A DNA stretch of 33,301 nucleotides, taken from NCBI GenBank assembly GCA_014190675.1, contig BJGT01000024.1:1-33301 (forward strand). The letters run 5' to 3'. Source of the DNA: Comamonadaceae bacterium. Its GTDB lineage: Bacteria > Pseudomonadota > Gammaproteobacteria > Burkholderiales > Burkholderiaceae_C. Positions 24,032 to 32,551 of the stretch are shown in pieces (within the stretch, counting starts at the first letter, position 1; each line of letters opens with the position of its first letter). Both the position numbers and the translations under genes were made by a program. The notes beneath the pieces were generated by a model that was not told the DNA's origin, ran no database searches, and saw nothing but the letters and a program-made list of their open reading frames with translations.

Positions 24032-26080
24032 TCAGGGTACAGCGACGGCGTAAGAACTTTCCCGGCTATTCGGGGCCGTCACCACGAATTGAATCTTGTC
24101 GCCGGTACCGCAGGTGGTCAATGCTGCAGTGTGTCTGGTTGGCTCCAAATCCTTGCCGATCGTGGTGTCGCCCAAAGTCGCAGCACAGGTGCTGGTGTCA
24201 TTCGCCAGGATCACTTTAACGGCAATGGTGGCATCAGCAGGCAAGGGGTTGCCGTCCAGATCAGCGAGCTGTACGGTCACAGCGCTTGAACTGGCAGAAA
24301 CCGTCTGGGTTCGCTTGGTCACCGGGATAGTGATGCTGTATCCCGCCGGTTGTCCGATGGCATCTCCCGAAAACACGACCACGATACTGCGGCGGACCTT
24401 GGTAAAGCCATCCCAAGTGCCGTTGCACGTCCCCTCTACCGACAGGCCTGGGTTGGCCGCAATATCGGTGGCACTACATGCCTTTGCGCCTACCGACCCG
24501 GCCGGCATCGACAGCGCGGTATCGCTCTCAAGCGACTGGGTTTGCACATTGATGTAGGCGGCCTGAAAGACCTTGTTGTTGTCCCGATCGAGGTAGAGTC
24601 GTCCCAAATCCTCGAATGACTCGGTGGAGTCCCACCGATTATTGTTGTTGGCATCAAAGAAATGCTCTTCGCCATCGGTGTAAGCCAACACAGTCACCCG
24701 CCCAGGGCGTGGATCACCCCCATCGCCTGCTGGCGACGTACCCAAGGTCGATGCCGAGCCCAAGGGCCGGTACGCTTGACCATAAAGAGTCACGCTGCAT
24801 CGGCCGGTCGTCCCCGAGACCAGGCAGCTGCTGGACCCAGAGTCTGAGCTGATCAGTCCCCCGGATGACACAAAAACAATGGTGGTTCCCTGCGGCACCG
24901 GATTACCCAAGCGGTCTGCCGCATAGGCCGTGATCGTGGTGCTGTTGCCGTTGACATTAGCGGTGTAGTAGCCGCCAGCGAGGAAGTTAGGCTGGCTCAC
25001 CGACAGGCCAAAAAAGCGCTGCGTGGGCAAGCCGGTCTGAACGGTCAGGATATTGGAGACAGTGGCAATGGCAGGCGTGCTGACCAGAGAGGCGCGCACT
25101 TGCACCGTGGCGGGCACGGTACCGCCGCAGACTGAAAAAGACACCGTTCCATCGGCGCCAGACGTGACCGTGGTCGGGGCACCGCAGAAGTTAATGTCAT
25201 CGTTGGTGTTGGTCAAGCCCGCTGAAACCTGACTGCCGGCTACCGGATCGTTGTTGGAATTGACCACCTTGAACTTGACGGTGGACTGATTGACGCCAAC
25301 CGAGCCGGACTGGTAGATCAAGGTCGGCGTGGCGCTGATGAAAACCAGGCCTGTGGTTGGTGGCGTAGTGACCGTGAAGCTACCGGTCAGCGACACATTG
25401 CCAGTCGTGCCGGCAGTCACGGCACAAGTGCCGGTTGACATGGTTTGCAGAACCGCGCTGGCGCGACCGTTGCTGTCCACCAGCGCTGGTGAGGGTGCAG
25501 CGGTGCCGCAGGTCGATGAGAAAGTCACCGGCACCGAGTTGGAAGAGGCCGTAACACCATTGACCTGCACGGCCACACTGACGGTGAGCGACTGGCCCTG
25601 CTGAACACTGGCCGGCGACACTTGGAAGTCCGACAGTCCGACCGAACCAGAGGTGATGGCCAAGTCAAGCGCCTTGGACAGGGCCACATTCTCGACCGAT
25701 GCGCTTGCAGTAGCCACCACGCCGCCGGCGGCGCTGACCGAGGCAGGCGACACCCGCATGAGCATGGCGCCCATATCGTCAGTGAATCCAATTCCCGAAG
25801 TAGGCGCCAGCACCGCATCTGGCGCATCCAGTGCTACCGTGATCCGGGTGTAGGGTGCAGCCGCGCCAGCCTTGGTCTTGAGCACGACCTTGATATACCT
25901 GGCTGCCGTCTGAGACAAGGCTTTACTGTTGATGGTGACGCCGCTGGCGTCAACCAGGCTCATCTCGATTGTGGGCGACAGCGTTGACACCTTGACACTC
26001 GTGTCAGGTGCCCCACCCCCGCCACAGGCCAACAGACCGACCGCCAGCAGGACACTGCCTGCGCATCTTAAGAAATTCAT
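24032..26080 (-). CDS. Ig-like domain lipoprotein, putative cell-surface protein
   Basis: A 682-residue exported lipoprotein. The signal peptide ends in a lipobox (GLLACGGGG, Cys19). The rest is built of several bacterial Ig-like (Big_1/invasin-type) beta-sandwich repeats, recognisable from recurrent stretches such as DSNGRASAVLQ, GADGTVSFSVCG, DRLGNPVPQGTTIVFVSSGG and DLDGNPLPADATIAVKV. Many paired cysteines suggest disulfides. Around residues 470-500 lies an Asp/Asn-rich loop (FDANNNNRWD, then LDRDNNK) resembling calcium-binding loops. No catalytic domain is seen, so an adhesion or envelope-structural role is inferred. The ATG at 26080 is chosen because it starts the signal peptide and has GGCGGA upstream. 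The open frame extends 84 bases further. Confidence 0.85.
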   Translation of the reverse strand: MNFLRCAGSVLLAVGLLACGGGGAPDTSVKVSTLSPTIEMSLVDASGVTINSKALSQTAARYIKVVLKTKAGAAAPYTRITVALDAPDAVLAPTSGIGFTDDMGAMLMRVSPASVSAAGGVVATASASVENVALSKALDLAITSGSVGLSDFQVSPASVQQGQSLTVSVAVQVNGVTASSNSVPVTFSSTCGTAAPSPALVDSNGRASAVLQTMSTGTCAVTAGTTGNVSLTGSFTVTTPPTTGLVFISATPTLIYQSGSVGVNQSTVKFKVVNSNNDPVAGSQVSAGLTNTNDDINFCGAPTTVTSGADGTVSFSVCGGTVPATVQVRASLVSTPAIATVSNILTVQTGLPTQRFFGLSVSQPNFLAGGYYTANVNGNSTTITAYAADRLGNPVPQGTTIVFVSSGGLISSDSGSSSCLVSGTTGRCSVTLYGQAYRPLGSASTLGTSPAGDGGDPRPGRVTVLAYTDGEEHFFDANNNNRWDSTESFEDLGRLYLDRDNNKVFQAAYINVQTQSLESDTALSMPAGSVGAKACSATDIAANPGLSVEGTCNGTWDGFTKVRRSIVVVFSGDAIGQPAGYSITIPVTKRTQTVSASSSAVTVQLADLDGNPLPADATIAVKVILANDTSTCAATLGDTTIGKDLEPTRHTAALTTCGTGDKIQFVVTAPNSRESSYAVAVP

Positions 26081-26278
26081 TTTTTTTATCCGCCCTGAAA
26101 CACATCTGAGTTTATCAGTCCCTATTTCTCCATCCAGCCGTGCTCGGTTTGGCCAAGCAGTCATGAATTACCGCTTTTGCAGGAAGGGAGAGCAGAAGAT
26201 CTCAGGGCCTCGCACACCGGCCTGTTTGCCTGGCTGGGAATGCAGTGCCTGGCGTGCTTGGTCTTGCAGACCTTACGG

Positions 26279-27529
26279 TCAGCCAGGGCGGTGGCGATCG
26301 AGTGGTTTTTGCAGCCAGGCCAGGCCGGCGCCCAGCAGCAGCACCAGCGCGGAGAGCATGAAACCCGCAGCCAAGCCGCTGCTCAAGTCGGAGATCAAAC
26401 CAGTCAGGGCCGGCCCAAACACCTGCCCTGCTGCGAAGATGCTGGTGAAGACCGTGATCGCTGTGACCCACTGTGTCTGCGGCATATTGTGTTTGATGAA
26501 GGCTGTGGTTGAGGCGACCGCCGTCACAAAGCAAGCGCCAAAAATCATCCCGGAAAGGTAGATGGCAGCCATGCCAACATGACCAGTGCCGGCACCGGGC
26601 TCAAAAGCGAAACAGGCAGGTATGAGACAGGCCAGCGCCAGCAAGGCATTGACAATAGCCAAACACTCACCGCCCTTGAACCTGTCCAGCGCGTTGGCCC
26701 ACAGCTGGGCGCTGAACATGCCAAACAAGCCCATGGCTGCGTAGAACAGCGTCAGGTTCTGTTTGTCCCAGCCCAGCTCCCGCAGCAGCGAGATCACGAA
26801 GGTCATGTAGCCGATGTAGCCCATACCAAAGCAGAAATAAGCGGCGGCCACGGCAGCGTAGCGGCCCACTGCAGTTGCATCGCCCTGGCTCGTCCGGGGC
26901 GGCGCTGCCGGCACCGACACACTGGGCTTCCACATCAAAAGCGTCAAAAACAAGCCGGTCAGGCCAACCACCAACCAGCCCATTTGCCAAGGATGGAGCC
27001 ATTGCCAGTGTGTGCCCAGATCAATGGTGGCGGGCACCAGGAATGCCGTTATGACCATGCCCAGGCCACCGCCGGCATAGTAGATACCCAGCAGCAAACC
27101 CGAGCGGCCAGGATGCAGGCTAGCGAGTTGCGCAATCAGCACAGTGCCGCCAGCAAACACCGATGCACTGGTGAAGCCGGACAAAAACCGCAATATGGCG
27201 ATCGGTGCCGCGTCCGAGACCAGGGCGCACAGGCCCAGAAAAACGCTGGTCAAAATGCCGCCCAGCACAAAGGACACCCAGGATGAGAAGCGCCTGATGA
27301 TCAAGGGTAGCGTCAACGCGCCCAGCAAATAGCCTAGGGCTTGGGCAGTGTTCATGGCACCCAAAACCAGGTAGCTCCAGCCCAGGTCATCGCGCATGGT
27401 CGGCACAAACAGCGCATAGGAAAAGCGCGCCAAGCTGATACCCAGGCTGGTTCCCATCGACAGGCCGATGGCCACCAAGACCGGGCGCCTTGCCAACCAG
27501 ACTTGAATCTGGGCGTGGGCAACAGGCAT
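26279..27529 (-). CDS. MFS transporter, YbfB/YjiJ-like
   Basis: A 416-residue inner-membrane carrier with twelve hydrophobic segments. The N-terminus has GTSLGISLARFSYALFVPTM followed by LGWSYLVLGAMNTAQALGYL, the pattern of YbfB/YjiJ-type major facilitators. The loop between segments 2 and 3 and the Arg-rich LRFLSGFTSASVFAGG are also typical. The midpoint has a cytoplasmic loop around PSVSVPAAPPRTSQGD. The substrate is unknown. It appears monocistronic, 198 bases from the lipoprotein gene downstream, and its start is preceded by a perfect 18-base palindrome (27551-27568). The Shine-Dalgarno sequence is weak. Confidence 0.88.
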   Translation of the reverse strand: MPVAHAQIQVWLARRPVLVAIGLSMGTSLGISLARFSYALFVPTMRDDLGWSYLVLGAMNTAQALGYLLGALTLPLIIRRFSSWVSFVLGGILTSVFLGLCALVSDAAPIAILRFLSGFTSASVFAGGTVLIAQLASLHPGRSGLLLGIYYAGGGLGMVITAFLVPATIDLGTHWQWLHPWQMGWLVVGLTGLFLTLLMWKPSVSVPAAPPRTSQGDATAVGRYAAVAAAYFCFGMGYIGYMTFVISLLRELGWDKQNLTLFYAAMGLFGMFSAQLWANALDRFKGGECLAIVNALLALACLIPACFAFEPGAGTGHVGMAAIYLSGMIFGACFVTAVASTTAFIKHNMPQTQWVTAITVFTSIFAAGQVFGPALTGLISDLSSGLAAGFMLSALVLLLGAGLAWLQKPLDRHRPG

Positions 27530-27550
27530 GCTTCAGTGGTCGCTAAGGCG

Positions 27551-27568
27551 CCGATACAAACGTATCGG
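27551..27568. promoter_or_regulatory. Perfect palindrome upstream of the YbfB-like MFS gene
   Basis: CCGATAC and GTATCGG flank a four-base AAAC centre, 22 bases upstream of the MFS start codon. Size and symmetry fit the operator of a dimeric TetR- or GntR-type repressor. No regulator gene is adjacent, and the identity is unknown. Confidence 0.45.
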
Positions 27569-27710
27569 GAAAAAATGCGCCCGGCGGGTGCACCCTCAGC
27601 ACCAACCCGACACCGAGGCCAAGGCAAAGGGTGAGGCAAGAATTTGAAACGACCGGCGCAGCGGGAAAGCGCGCTTGCATGGTTCGGTATGTTTCTGCCG
27701 GGGCAGCCGG

Positions 27711-28304
27711 TCAGGCCTGGAGCGCGGCCACAACCTGTTCGATTCGGTCCTGCCCCCAAAACATTTGCTCGCCAACAAAGAAGGTGGGGGCACCAAACAC
27801 GCCGCGTTCGACCGCCCGCATAGTCACCGCCTTGAGCTGGTCTTTGGTCGCCTGCTCGGTGGCCATGGCAATCAAAGCGGCGGCATCAAAACCGGCTTTG
27901 GTCAGGGTCTGGGCAAGCACCGCTGCATCATTCATGTTCAGGGCATCAACCCAAATCGCATGAAACACTGTGTCTATGTATTTTTGCATTTGCGGATCAC
28001 CACGCATTTGCAGGGCTGTGACGCCGCGCATGAGGGTGGTGGTGATGATCGGAAAATAGGGATTGGTGTTCAGGGGCACGCCATAGGTGTCGGCAAAGCG
28101 TTTGAAATCAATGAACACATAGCGCCCCTTGGCCGGCACACTCATGGGTGAGGCATTGCCAGTGGCCTGAAACACGCCTCCCAGCAGCATGGGCAGCAGG
28201 GTGGCGCTAGCGCCGGTTTGGGCGCACATTTTTGGCAGCTGGGTGTGCGCCAAATAGGAGGCCAGGCTGCCAAAGTCGAAGTAGAAATCAAATGTTTTAG
28301 CCAT
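27711..28304 (-). CDS. 2-hydroxychromene-2-carboxylate isomerase-like protein (DsbA/kappa-GST family)
   Basis: A 197-residue thioredoxin-fold protein of the HCCA isomerase/kappa glutathione transferase group. The N-terminal strand and active-site region read FDFYFDFGSLASYLAHTQLP, without the CxxC of a disulfide oxidoreductase. Further on are ALQMRGDPQMQKYID and the C-terminal GVFGAPTFFVGEQMFWGQDRIEQV, which is diagnostic. Such enzymes isomerise aromatic ring-cleavage products or conjugate glutathione. The actual substrate is unknown. ATG 28304 has GAAAGG upstream. The open frame continues 93 bases into the SDR gene without similarity. It is the last gene of a three-gene unit (DUF1330, SDR, this). 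Confidence 0.86.
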   Translation of the reverse strand: MAKTFDFYFDFGSLASYLAHTQLPKMCAQTGASATLLPMLLGGVFQATGNASPMSVPAKGRYVFIDFKRFADTYGVPLNTNPYFPIITTTLMRGVTALQMRGDPQMQKYIDTVFHAIWVDALNMNDAAVLAQTLTKAGFDAAALIAMATEQATKDQLKAVTMRAVERGVFGAPTFFVGEQMFWGQDRIEQVVAALQA

Positions 28305-28321
28305 CTTTGCCTTTCGGGGGT

Positions 28322-29077
28322 TCAAAATTTTTCCATATAGGGCCGCAAATCGAGTTCGTGGGTCCAGGCGTCCCGGGGCTGCTGGTGCAGCATCCAATAG
28401 GCCTCAGCAATGTGGTCCGGGTTGAGTATGCCGCCTTGGGCTTTGAGCGCATAGCGCTCGGGAAACAGGGTGCGAATGAACTCGGTGTCTATTGCGCCAT
28501 CGATGATGGTGTGTGCCACATGAATACCCATGGGGCCGAGTTCACGCGCCATGCTTTGGGCCAAGGCACGCAAGGCCATTTTGCCACCCGAGAATCCAGC
28601 GAAATTGGCGCTGCCGCGCAAAGAGGCGGTGGCTCCGGTAAAGATGATGCTGCCTCTTTGGGTGATGCCCTGCGCATCTGGGGCCGAGCGCGCCACCATG
28701 CGTTTGGCCACTTCCCGACCATTCAAAAAACCTGCCAGGCAGGCCATTTCCCACATCTTGGTGTAGCGCCGCGCGGTCTCGCTGAGGATGCTGCACGGCG
28801 AGTTGGCGCCAATATTGAACACCAGCACCTCGATGGCCCCGATGCTCGATTCAATGTGTTCCACCAGGGCGATGACCTGGTCTTCTTGACGCGCGTCCGA
28901 GCCAAAGCCGTGGGCCAAGCCTCCCGCAGCGCGGATCTCAGACAGCAGAGTTTCGAGCTTGTCTTGGCTGCGTCGCGTAGCGCAAATCACATAGCCCGCA
29001 CGCGCAAAGCGCCGGGCCACTGCGCCGCCGGTGGCATCGCCCGCGCCCACCACCAAACAGACTTTTTTGCTGGACAA
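28322..29077 (-). CDS. Short-chain dehydrogenase/reductase-like protein lacking the catalytic Tyr
   Basis: A 251-residue Rossmann-fold protein of the SDR family. The nucleotide-binding loop is VVGAGDATGGAVARRFA rather than TGxxxGxG, and VFNIGANS replaces NNAG. At the active site TGATASLRGSANFAGFSGGK has Phe162 where the catalytic Tyr of YxxxK should be and Thr150 near the Ser position. Lys166 is kept. A subgroup of SDR proteins shares this FAxF...K pattern, so it is not a chance mutation, but the chemistry is uncertain. No ATG fits. TTG 29077 has AAAAGG at good spacing, and TTG 29083 is an alternative. It lies 17 bases before the kappa-GST-like gene. Confidence 0.82.
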   Translation of the reverse strand: MSSKKVCLVVGAGDATGGAVARRFARAGYVICATRRSQDKLETLLSEIRAAGGLAHGFGSDARQEDQVIALVEHIESSIGAIEVLVFNIGANSPCSILSETARRYTKMWEMACLAGFLNGREVAKRMVARSAPDAQGITQRGSIIFTGATASLRGSANFAGFSGGKMALRALAQSMARELGPMGIHVAHTIIDGAIDTEFIRTLFPERYALKAQGGILNPDHIAEAYWMLHQQPRDAWTHELDLRPYMEKF

Positions 29078-29110
29078 ATTCAAGCCTTTTAAACTCCGGC
29101 GCCGTTGCGC

Positions 29111-29413
29111 CTATCCCAGGGCAAGCCCGTCAACCAACGCGATATGCCCTACCGAGTTGGCTTGGCGAAGGGGCAGTATGGCCTGGTATTCGGGGCTGTG
29201 ATACCAAACTTCGGCGGCCTGGCGGCTTGGAAACTCAATCACAACCCGCCGTTCGCCTTGGCTCACACCCTCAAGCTGACTGACCTGGCCTCCGCCGCGA
29301 ACCAGGTACTTGCCGCCATGGGCTTGGATGGTGCCGGGCACCACGGCCGAGTATTTGGCGTAGCCCTCCGCATTGGTGATGGTCACTTGCCCGACGATGT
29401 AGGCTTTTGTCAT
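29111..29413 (-). CDS. DUF1330 domain protein
   Basis: A 100-residue dimeric alpha-beta barrel protein. AYIVGQVTITNAEGYAKYSA, then GGKYLVRGG and RRVVIEFPSRQAAEVWYHSPEYQ, are typical DUF1330 motifs. Its function is unknown, but members often accompany catabolic genes. The ATG has TGAGGAG six bases upstream. It is the first gene of a minus-strand unit with the SDR (gap ~33 bases) and the HCCA-isomerase-like gene, and it is divergent from the MFS gene at 29604. Its Shine-Dalgarno sequence lies in one arm of a small inverted repeat (29421-29442). Confidence 0.9.
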   Translation of the reverse strand: MTKAYIVGQVTITNAEGYAKYSAVVPGTIQAHGGKYLVRGGGQVSQLEGVSQGERRVVIEFPSRQAAEVWYHSPEYQAILPLRQANSVGHIALVDGLALG

Positions 29414-29420
29414 AGCGGCT

Positions 29421-29442
29421 CCTCACTGCTTGTTAGGTGAGG
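29421..29442 (-). promoter_or_regulatory. Inverted repeat covering the DUF1330 ribosome binding site
   Basis: CCTCAC (29421-29426) and GTGAGG (29437-29442) pair across a ten-base loop. On the minus-strand message the 3' arm includes part of TGAGGAG, the Shine-Dalgarno sequence of the DUF1330 gene. Folding could therefore limit translation. The stem is short and the effect is speculative. Confidence 0.3.
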
Positions 29443-29521
29443 CCATGTTAGCAGTAGCCCAAGTGGCTATCGGTGCTGCCTGGGCCTCCTGGTTTGGCCC
29501 TTGGAACTTGGCTGCAACCCT

Positions 29522-29575
29522 GCCCGAATGGTTTCGAAATTGACCCTGCGAGACAGACCGAGGAGGCATTCGGGC
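29522..29575. promoter_or_regulatory. Nine-base inverted repeat in the divergent DUF1330/MFS control region
   Basis: GCCCGAATG (29522-29530) and CATTCGGGC (29567-29575) are perfect inverted copies separated by 36 bases. They lie in the 190-base gap between two divergent units. The arrangement suggests two half-sites or operators for a shared regulator, perhaps with looping. The right copy is just upstream of a CATAAT hexamer (29593-29598) that may be the MFS -10 box. Confidence 0.45.
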
Positions 29576-29603
29576 TAAGGCCCCGGACGCACCATAATCG
29601 GGC

Positions 29604-30869
29604 GTGCCTGACATATACCCCGCCACGAACAAGGCCGCTGCCGCCGGCTCGTCTAACCATGACGACGTTGATTCGCCCTACGCTTGGTTTCGCCTGTTGA
29701 TTTCGCTGCTGCTGATGACGATCGGCAATGGCGGCATGTGGGTGATCCCGGTGGTGCTGCCCGTGGTACAGGCCGACTTTGGCATTGGCCGGGCCGAAGC
29801 TGCCTTGCCCTACACCGCCATGATGATCGGTTTTGGCCTGGGCGGTGTCCTGATGGGCCGCTTGGCCGACCGCTTTGGCTTGTTGCCCCTGCTGCTGGTC
29901 TCTGCCTGCGCCACCGGTCTGGGCTTTGTGTTGGCTGGCATGTCTGGTGGTATTGCCGGCTTTGCACTGGCCCACGGTCTGCTGATCGGTTTTCTGGGCA
30001 GCTCTGTGACCTTTGCACCGCTGATGGCCGATACCGCGATGTGGTTTGCCCGCCGGCGTGGCATCGCCGTGGCGGTGTGCGCCAGTGGCAACTACCTCGC
30101 GGGGGCCATCTGGCCGCCCATCATCCAGCACTTTGTGGCAAGCACTGGCTGGCGCACAACTTATATCGGCGTGGGCCTGTTTTGCTGCGCCAGCATGCTG
30201 CTGCTGGCACCGCTGATGCGGCGCCGGGCACCACAGCAGCAGCCGTTGGCGGTGGCACAAGACGGATCGGGCACCAACACCCAGCCCTTTGGCCTGCATC
30301 CCAACCGGGCCACGCTGCTGTTGTGCGCAGCAGGTATCGGCTGTTGCATGGCGATGGCCATGCCACAAGTGCATATCGTTGCCTACTGTACCGATCTGGG
30401 CTTTGGCGCTGCCCGTGGCGCAGAAATGCTCTCGGTGATGCTGGCTTGCGGCATCGTCAGCCGGCTTGTCTCGGGGGCCCTGTGCGACCGCATCGGCGGA
30501 CTGCGCACCCTGTTGGTCGGGTCCGTGCTGCAGGGCCTGGCCCTGCTGATGTTTCTGCCGTTTGACGGCATCGTGTCCTTGTACTTGGTCTCCGCGCTGT
30601 TCGGCCTTTTTCAGGGTGGCATCGTGCCGTCTTATGCCATCATCGTGCGGGAAAACTTTGCACCCGCGCAAACCGGCATGCGGGTGGGCGTGGTCATCAT
30701 GTCGACCATGCTGGGCATGGCCCTGGGCGGCTGGATGTCCGGGAAGGTGTTTGACCTCACCGGCTCCTACCATGCCGCTTTTTTGAATGGCGTGGCCTGG
30801 AACCTGATGAATCTGGGCATTGTGCTCTACCTGCTTAGCCGCATGAAAAAAACTCATGCACGGCCCTAG
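29604..30869 (+). CDS. MFS transporter
   Basis: A 421-residue major facilitator with twelve hydrophobic segments. The loop 2-3 motif is MGRLADRFGLLPLLL, repeated in the second half as SGALCDRIGGLRTLLVG. The central cytoplasmic loop (RRRAPQQQPLAVAQDGSG) is normal. It resembles monocarboxylate/oxalate-type carriers. The substrate is unknown. The only plausible start is GTG 29604, because the next in-frame ATG lies inside the first membrane segment. No Shine-Dalgarno sequence is seen, and a CATAAT hexamer 6 bases upstream raises the possibility of a leaderless message. It is divergent from the DUF1330-SDR unit, and 77 bases separate it from the MttB-like gene downstream. Confidence 0.88.
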   Translation: MPDIYPATNKAAAAGSSNHDDVDSPYAWFRLLISLLLMTIGNGGMWVIPVVLPVVQADFGIGRAEAALPYTAMMIGFGLGGVLMGRLADRFGLLPLLLVSACATGLGFVLAGMSGGIAGFALAHGLLIGFLGSSVTFAPLMADTAMWFARRRGIAVAVCASGNYLAGAIWPPIIQHFVASTGWRTTYIGVGLFCCASMLLLAPLMRRRAPQQQPLAVAQDGSGTNTQPFGLHPNRATLLLCAAGIGCCMAMAMPQVHIVAYCTDLGFGAARGAEMLSVMLACGIVSRLVSGALCDRIGGLRTLLVGSVLQGLALLMFLPFDGIVSLYLVSALFGLFQGGIVPSYAIIVRENFAPAQTGMRVGVVIMSTMLGMALGGWMSGKVFDLTGSYHAAFLNGVAWNLMNLGIVLYLLSRMKKTHARP

Positions 30870-30946
30870 AAAATATGGCTTTTTGCCCCTACCGGTTTCC
30901 CTGATACTGCCAGGCTTATTGGTTTTTATTCGAGGAGTCTCCCGGC

Positions 30947-32503
30947 ATGACAGACGAATCGCCAGCCACAGCGGCACCACGACGCCGCGGGGGTCGCGGC
31001 AGCGGCACCGTGCGGGTGGCCCCATCCACTGTCAAGTACCGCAGCCTCAAGCACCGCTTTCCGGCCACGCCGGTGGTGTCCGATGACGAGTTGGAGGCCA
31101 TACATGATGCGTCGCTGACCATTCTGGAAGAGATGGGCATGGATTTCATGCATGTCGAGGCGCGCGAAATCCTGAAAAAAGCTGGCGCAGATGTACGCCC
31201 CGGCTCAGAGCGGGTGCGCTTTGACCGCAACCTGATTCTGCAGGCCATCAAGACCTGCCCTTCAGAGTTCACCCTGCACGCGCGCAACCCGGAGCGCAAC
31301 ATCCGCATTGGCGGCAAGAACCTGGCCTTTGCCCAGGTGGCCAGCCCGCCCAATTGCTCGGACATGCAGGGCGGCCGGCGCGCCGGCAACCAGCAGGATT
31401 TCCGCAACATGATCAAGCTAGCGCAGCGTTACGACGTGGTGCACTGCACCGGCGGCTATCCGGTGGAGCCGGTGGACCTGCATGCCTCAGTACGGCACCT
31501 GGACTGCCTGTCTGACATCGCCAAACTGACCGACAAGGCCTTTCATGCCTACTCGCTGGGCAAGGAGCGCAACCGAGACGGCCTGGAGATTGCCCGCATT
31601 GCGCGCGGCATCAGCGCCGAGCAGATGGACCGTGAGCCATCGCTGTTCTCGGTGATCAACAGCTCGTCACCGCTGCGGCTCGACACGCCGATGTTGCAAG
31701 GCATCATCGAGATGTCGGCACGCAACCAGATCATCATCTTGACGCCGTTCACTTTGGCGGGCGCCATGGCACCGGTGACCATTGCCGGCGCCTTGGCCCA
31801 GCAAAATGCCGAGGCCTTGGCCGGTATCGCCTTCACGCAGTTGGTGCGGCCCGGCGCCCCGGTGGTCTACGGCGGCTTCACCTCCAACGTGGACATGAAG
31901 ACCGGCGCGCCGGCCTTTGGCACGCCCGAGTACATGAAGGCGGTGCTGGCCGGCGGCCAGTTGTGCCGCAAATACGGCATTCCCTACCGCACCTCGAATG
32001 TTTGCGCCGCCAACACGGTAGACGCGCAGTCGGCCTACGAGGCGGTGTTTTCACTGTGGGCACTGACCCAGGCCGGTGGCAACTTCATCATGCACGCGGC
32101 CGGCTGGATGGAGGGCGGTCTGACCTGCTCGTTTGAAAAATTCATTCTGGACTGCGACCTGCTGCAAATGGTGGCCGAGTTCCTGACGCCGCTCGATGTC
32201 AGCCCGGCCGGGCTGGGGCTGGATGCGGTGCGCGAGGTCGGGCCCGGTGGCCATTATTTCGGCACAGCGCACACGCTAGAGCGCTTCGAGACCGCGTTTT
32301 ACTCGCCCATCATTTCCGACTGGCGCAATTTTGAAACCTGGCAGGAAGCCGGCAGCCCCACCGCTTATCAGAAGGCCAACGCCACCTGGCAAAAGGAGTT
32401 GGCCGCCTACGAGCGCCCGCCCATGGATGCCGCCATCGAAGAAGAGCTTGATGCCTTTGTGGCACGGCGCAAGGCCGAGGGTGGCTCGCCCACCGATTTT
32501 TGA
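30947..32503 (+). CDS. Trimethylamine methyltransferase (MttB)-family protein, non-pyrrolysine
   Basis: A 518-residue TIM-barrel methyltransferase of the MttB superfamily. After a basic N-terminal tail (residues 1-30) come ATPVVSDDELEAIHDASLTI, FAQVASPPNCSD, VINSSSPLRLDTPMLQG, VVYGGFTSNVDMKTGAPAFG and PYRTSNVCAANTVDAQS, all family motifs. No in-frame TAG occurs, so it lacks the pyrrolysine of true trimethylamine methyltransferases. It belongs with the homologues that act on quaternary amines such as glycine betaine. No cobalamin-binding corrinoid protein is visible beside it. GAGGAG lies 9 bases upstream of the ATG. The next gene, 48 bases on, encodes a dimethylglycine/sarcosine dehydrogenase-like protein, so demethylation of betaine-type compounds is the likely theme. 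Confidence 0.9.
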   Translation: MTDESPATAAPRRRGGRGSGTVRVAPSTVKYRSLKHRFPATPVVSDDELEAIHDASLTILEEMGMDFMHVEAREILKKAGADVRPGSERVRFDRNLILQAIKTCPSEFTLHARNPERNIRIGGKNLAFAQVASPPNCSDMQGGRRAGNQQDFRNMIKLAQRYDVVHCTGGYPVEPVDLHASVRHLDCLSDIAKLTDKAFHAYSLGKERNRDGLEIARIARGISAEQMDREPSLFSVINSSSPLRLDTPMLQGIIEMSARNQIIILTPFTLAGAMAPVTIAGALAQQNAEALAGIAFTQLVRPGAPVVYGGFTSNVDMKTGAPAFGTPEYMKAVLAGGQLCRKYGIPYRTSNVCAANTVDAQSAYEAVFSLWALTQAGGNFIMHAAGWMEGGLTCSFEKFILDCDLLQMVAEFLTPLDVSPAGLGLDAVREVGPGGHYFGTAHTLERFETAFYSPIISDWRNFETWQEAGSPTAYQKANATWQKELAAYERPPMDAAIEEELDAFVARRKAEGGSPTDF

Positions 32504-32551
32504 TCTGCTAAATTCAAAAGCAAACTGCAACAAGCCCTGTAAGGAACAAGC

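Noticed and set aside
29448-31025. 525-codon minus-strand open frame over the MFS gene
   Set aside because: The product is extreme in Gln, His and Ala with no fold signature, while the plus strand encodes a clear 12-segment MFS protein.
30947-32503. Possible pyrrolysine (in-frame TAG) in the MttB-family gene
   Set aside because: The frame reads through 518 sense codons to an ordinary TGA stop with no internal TAG.
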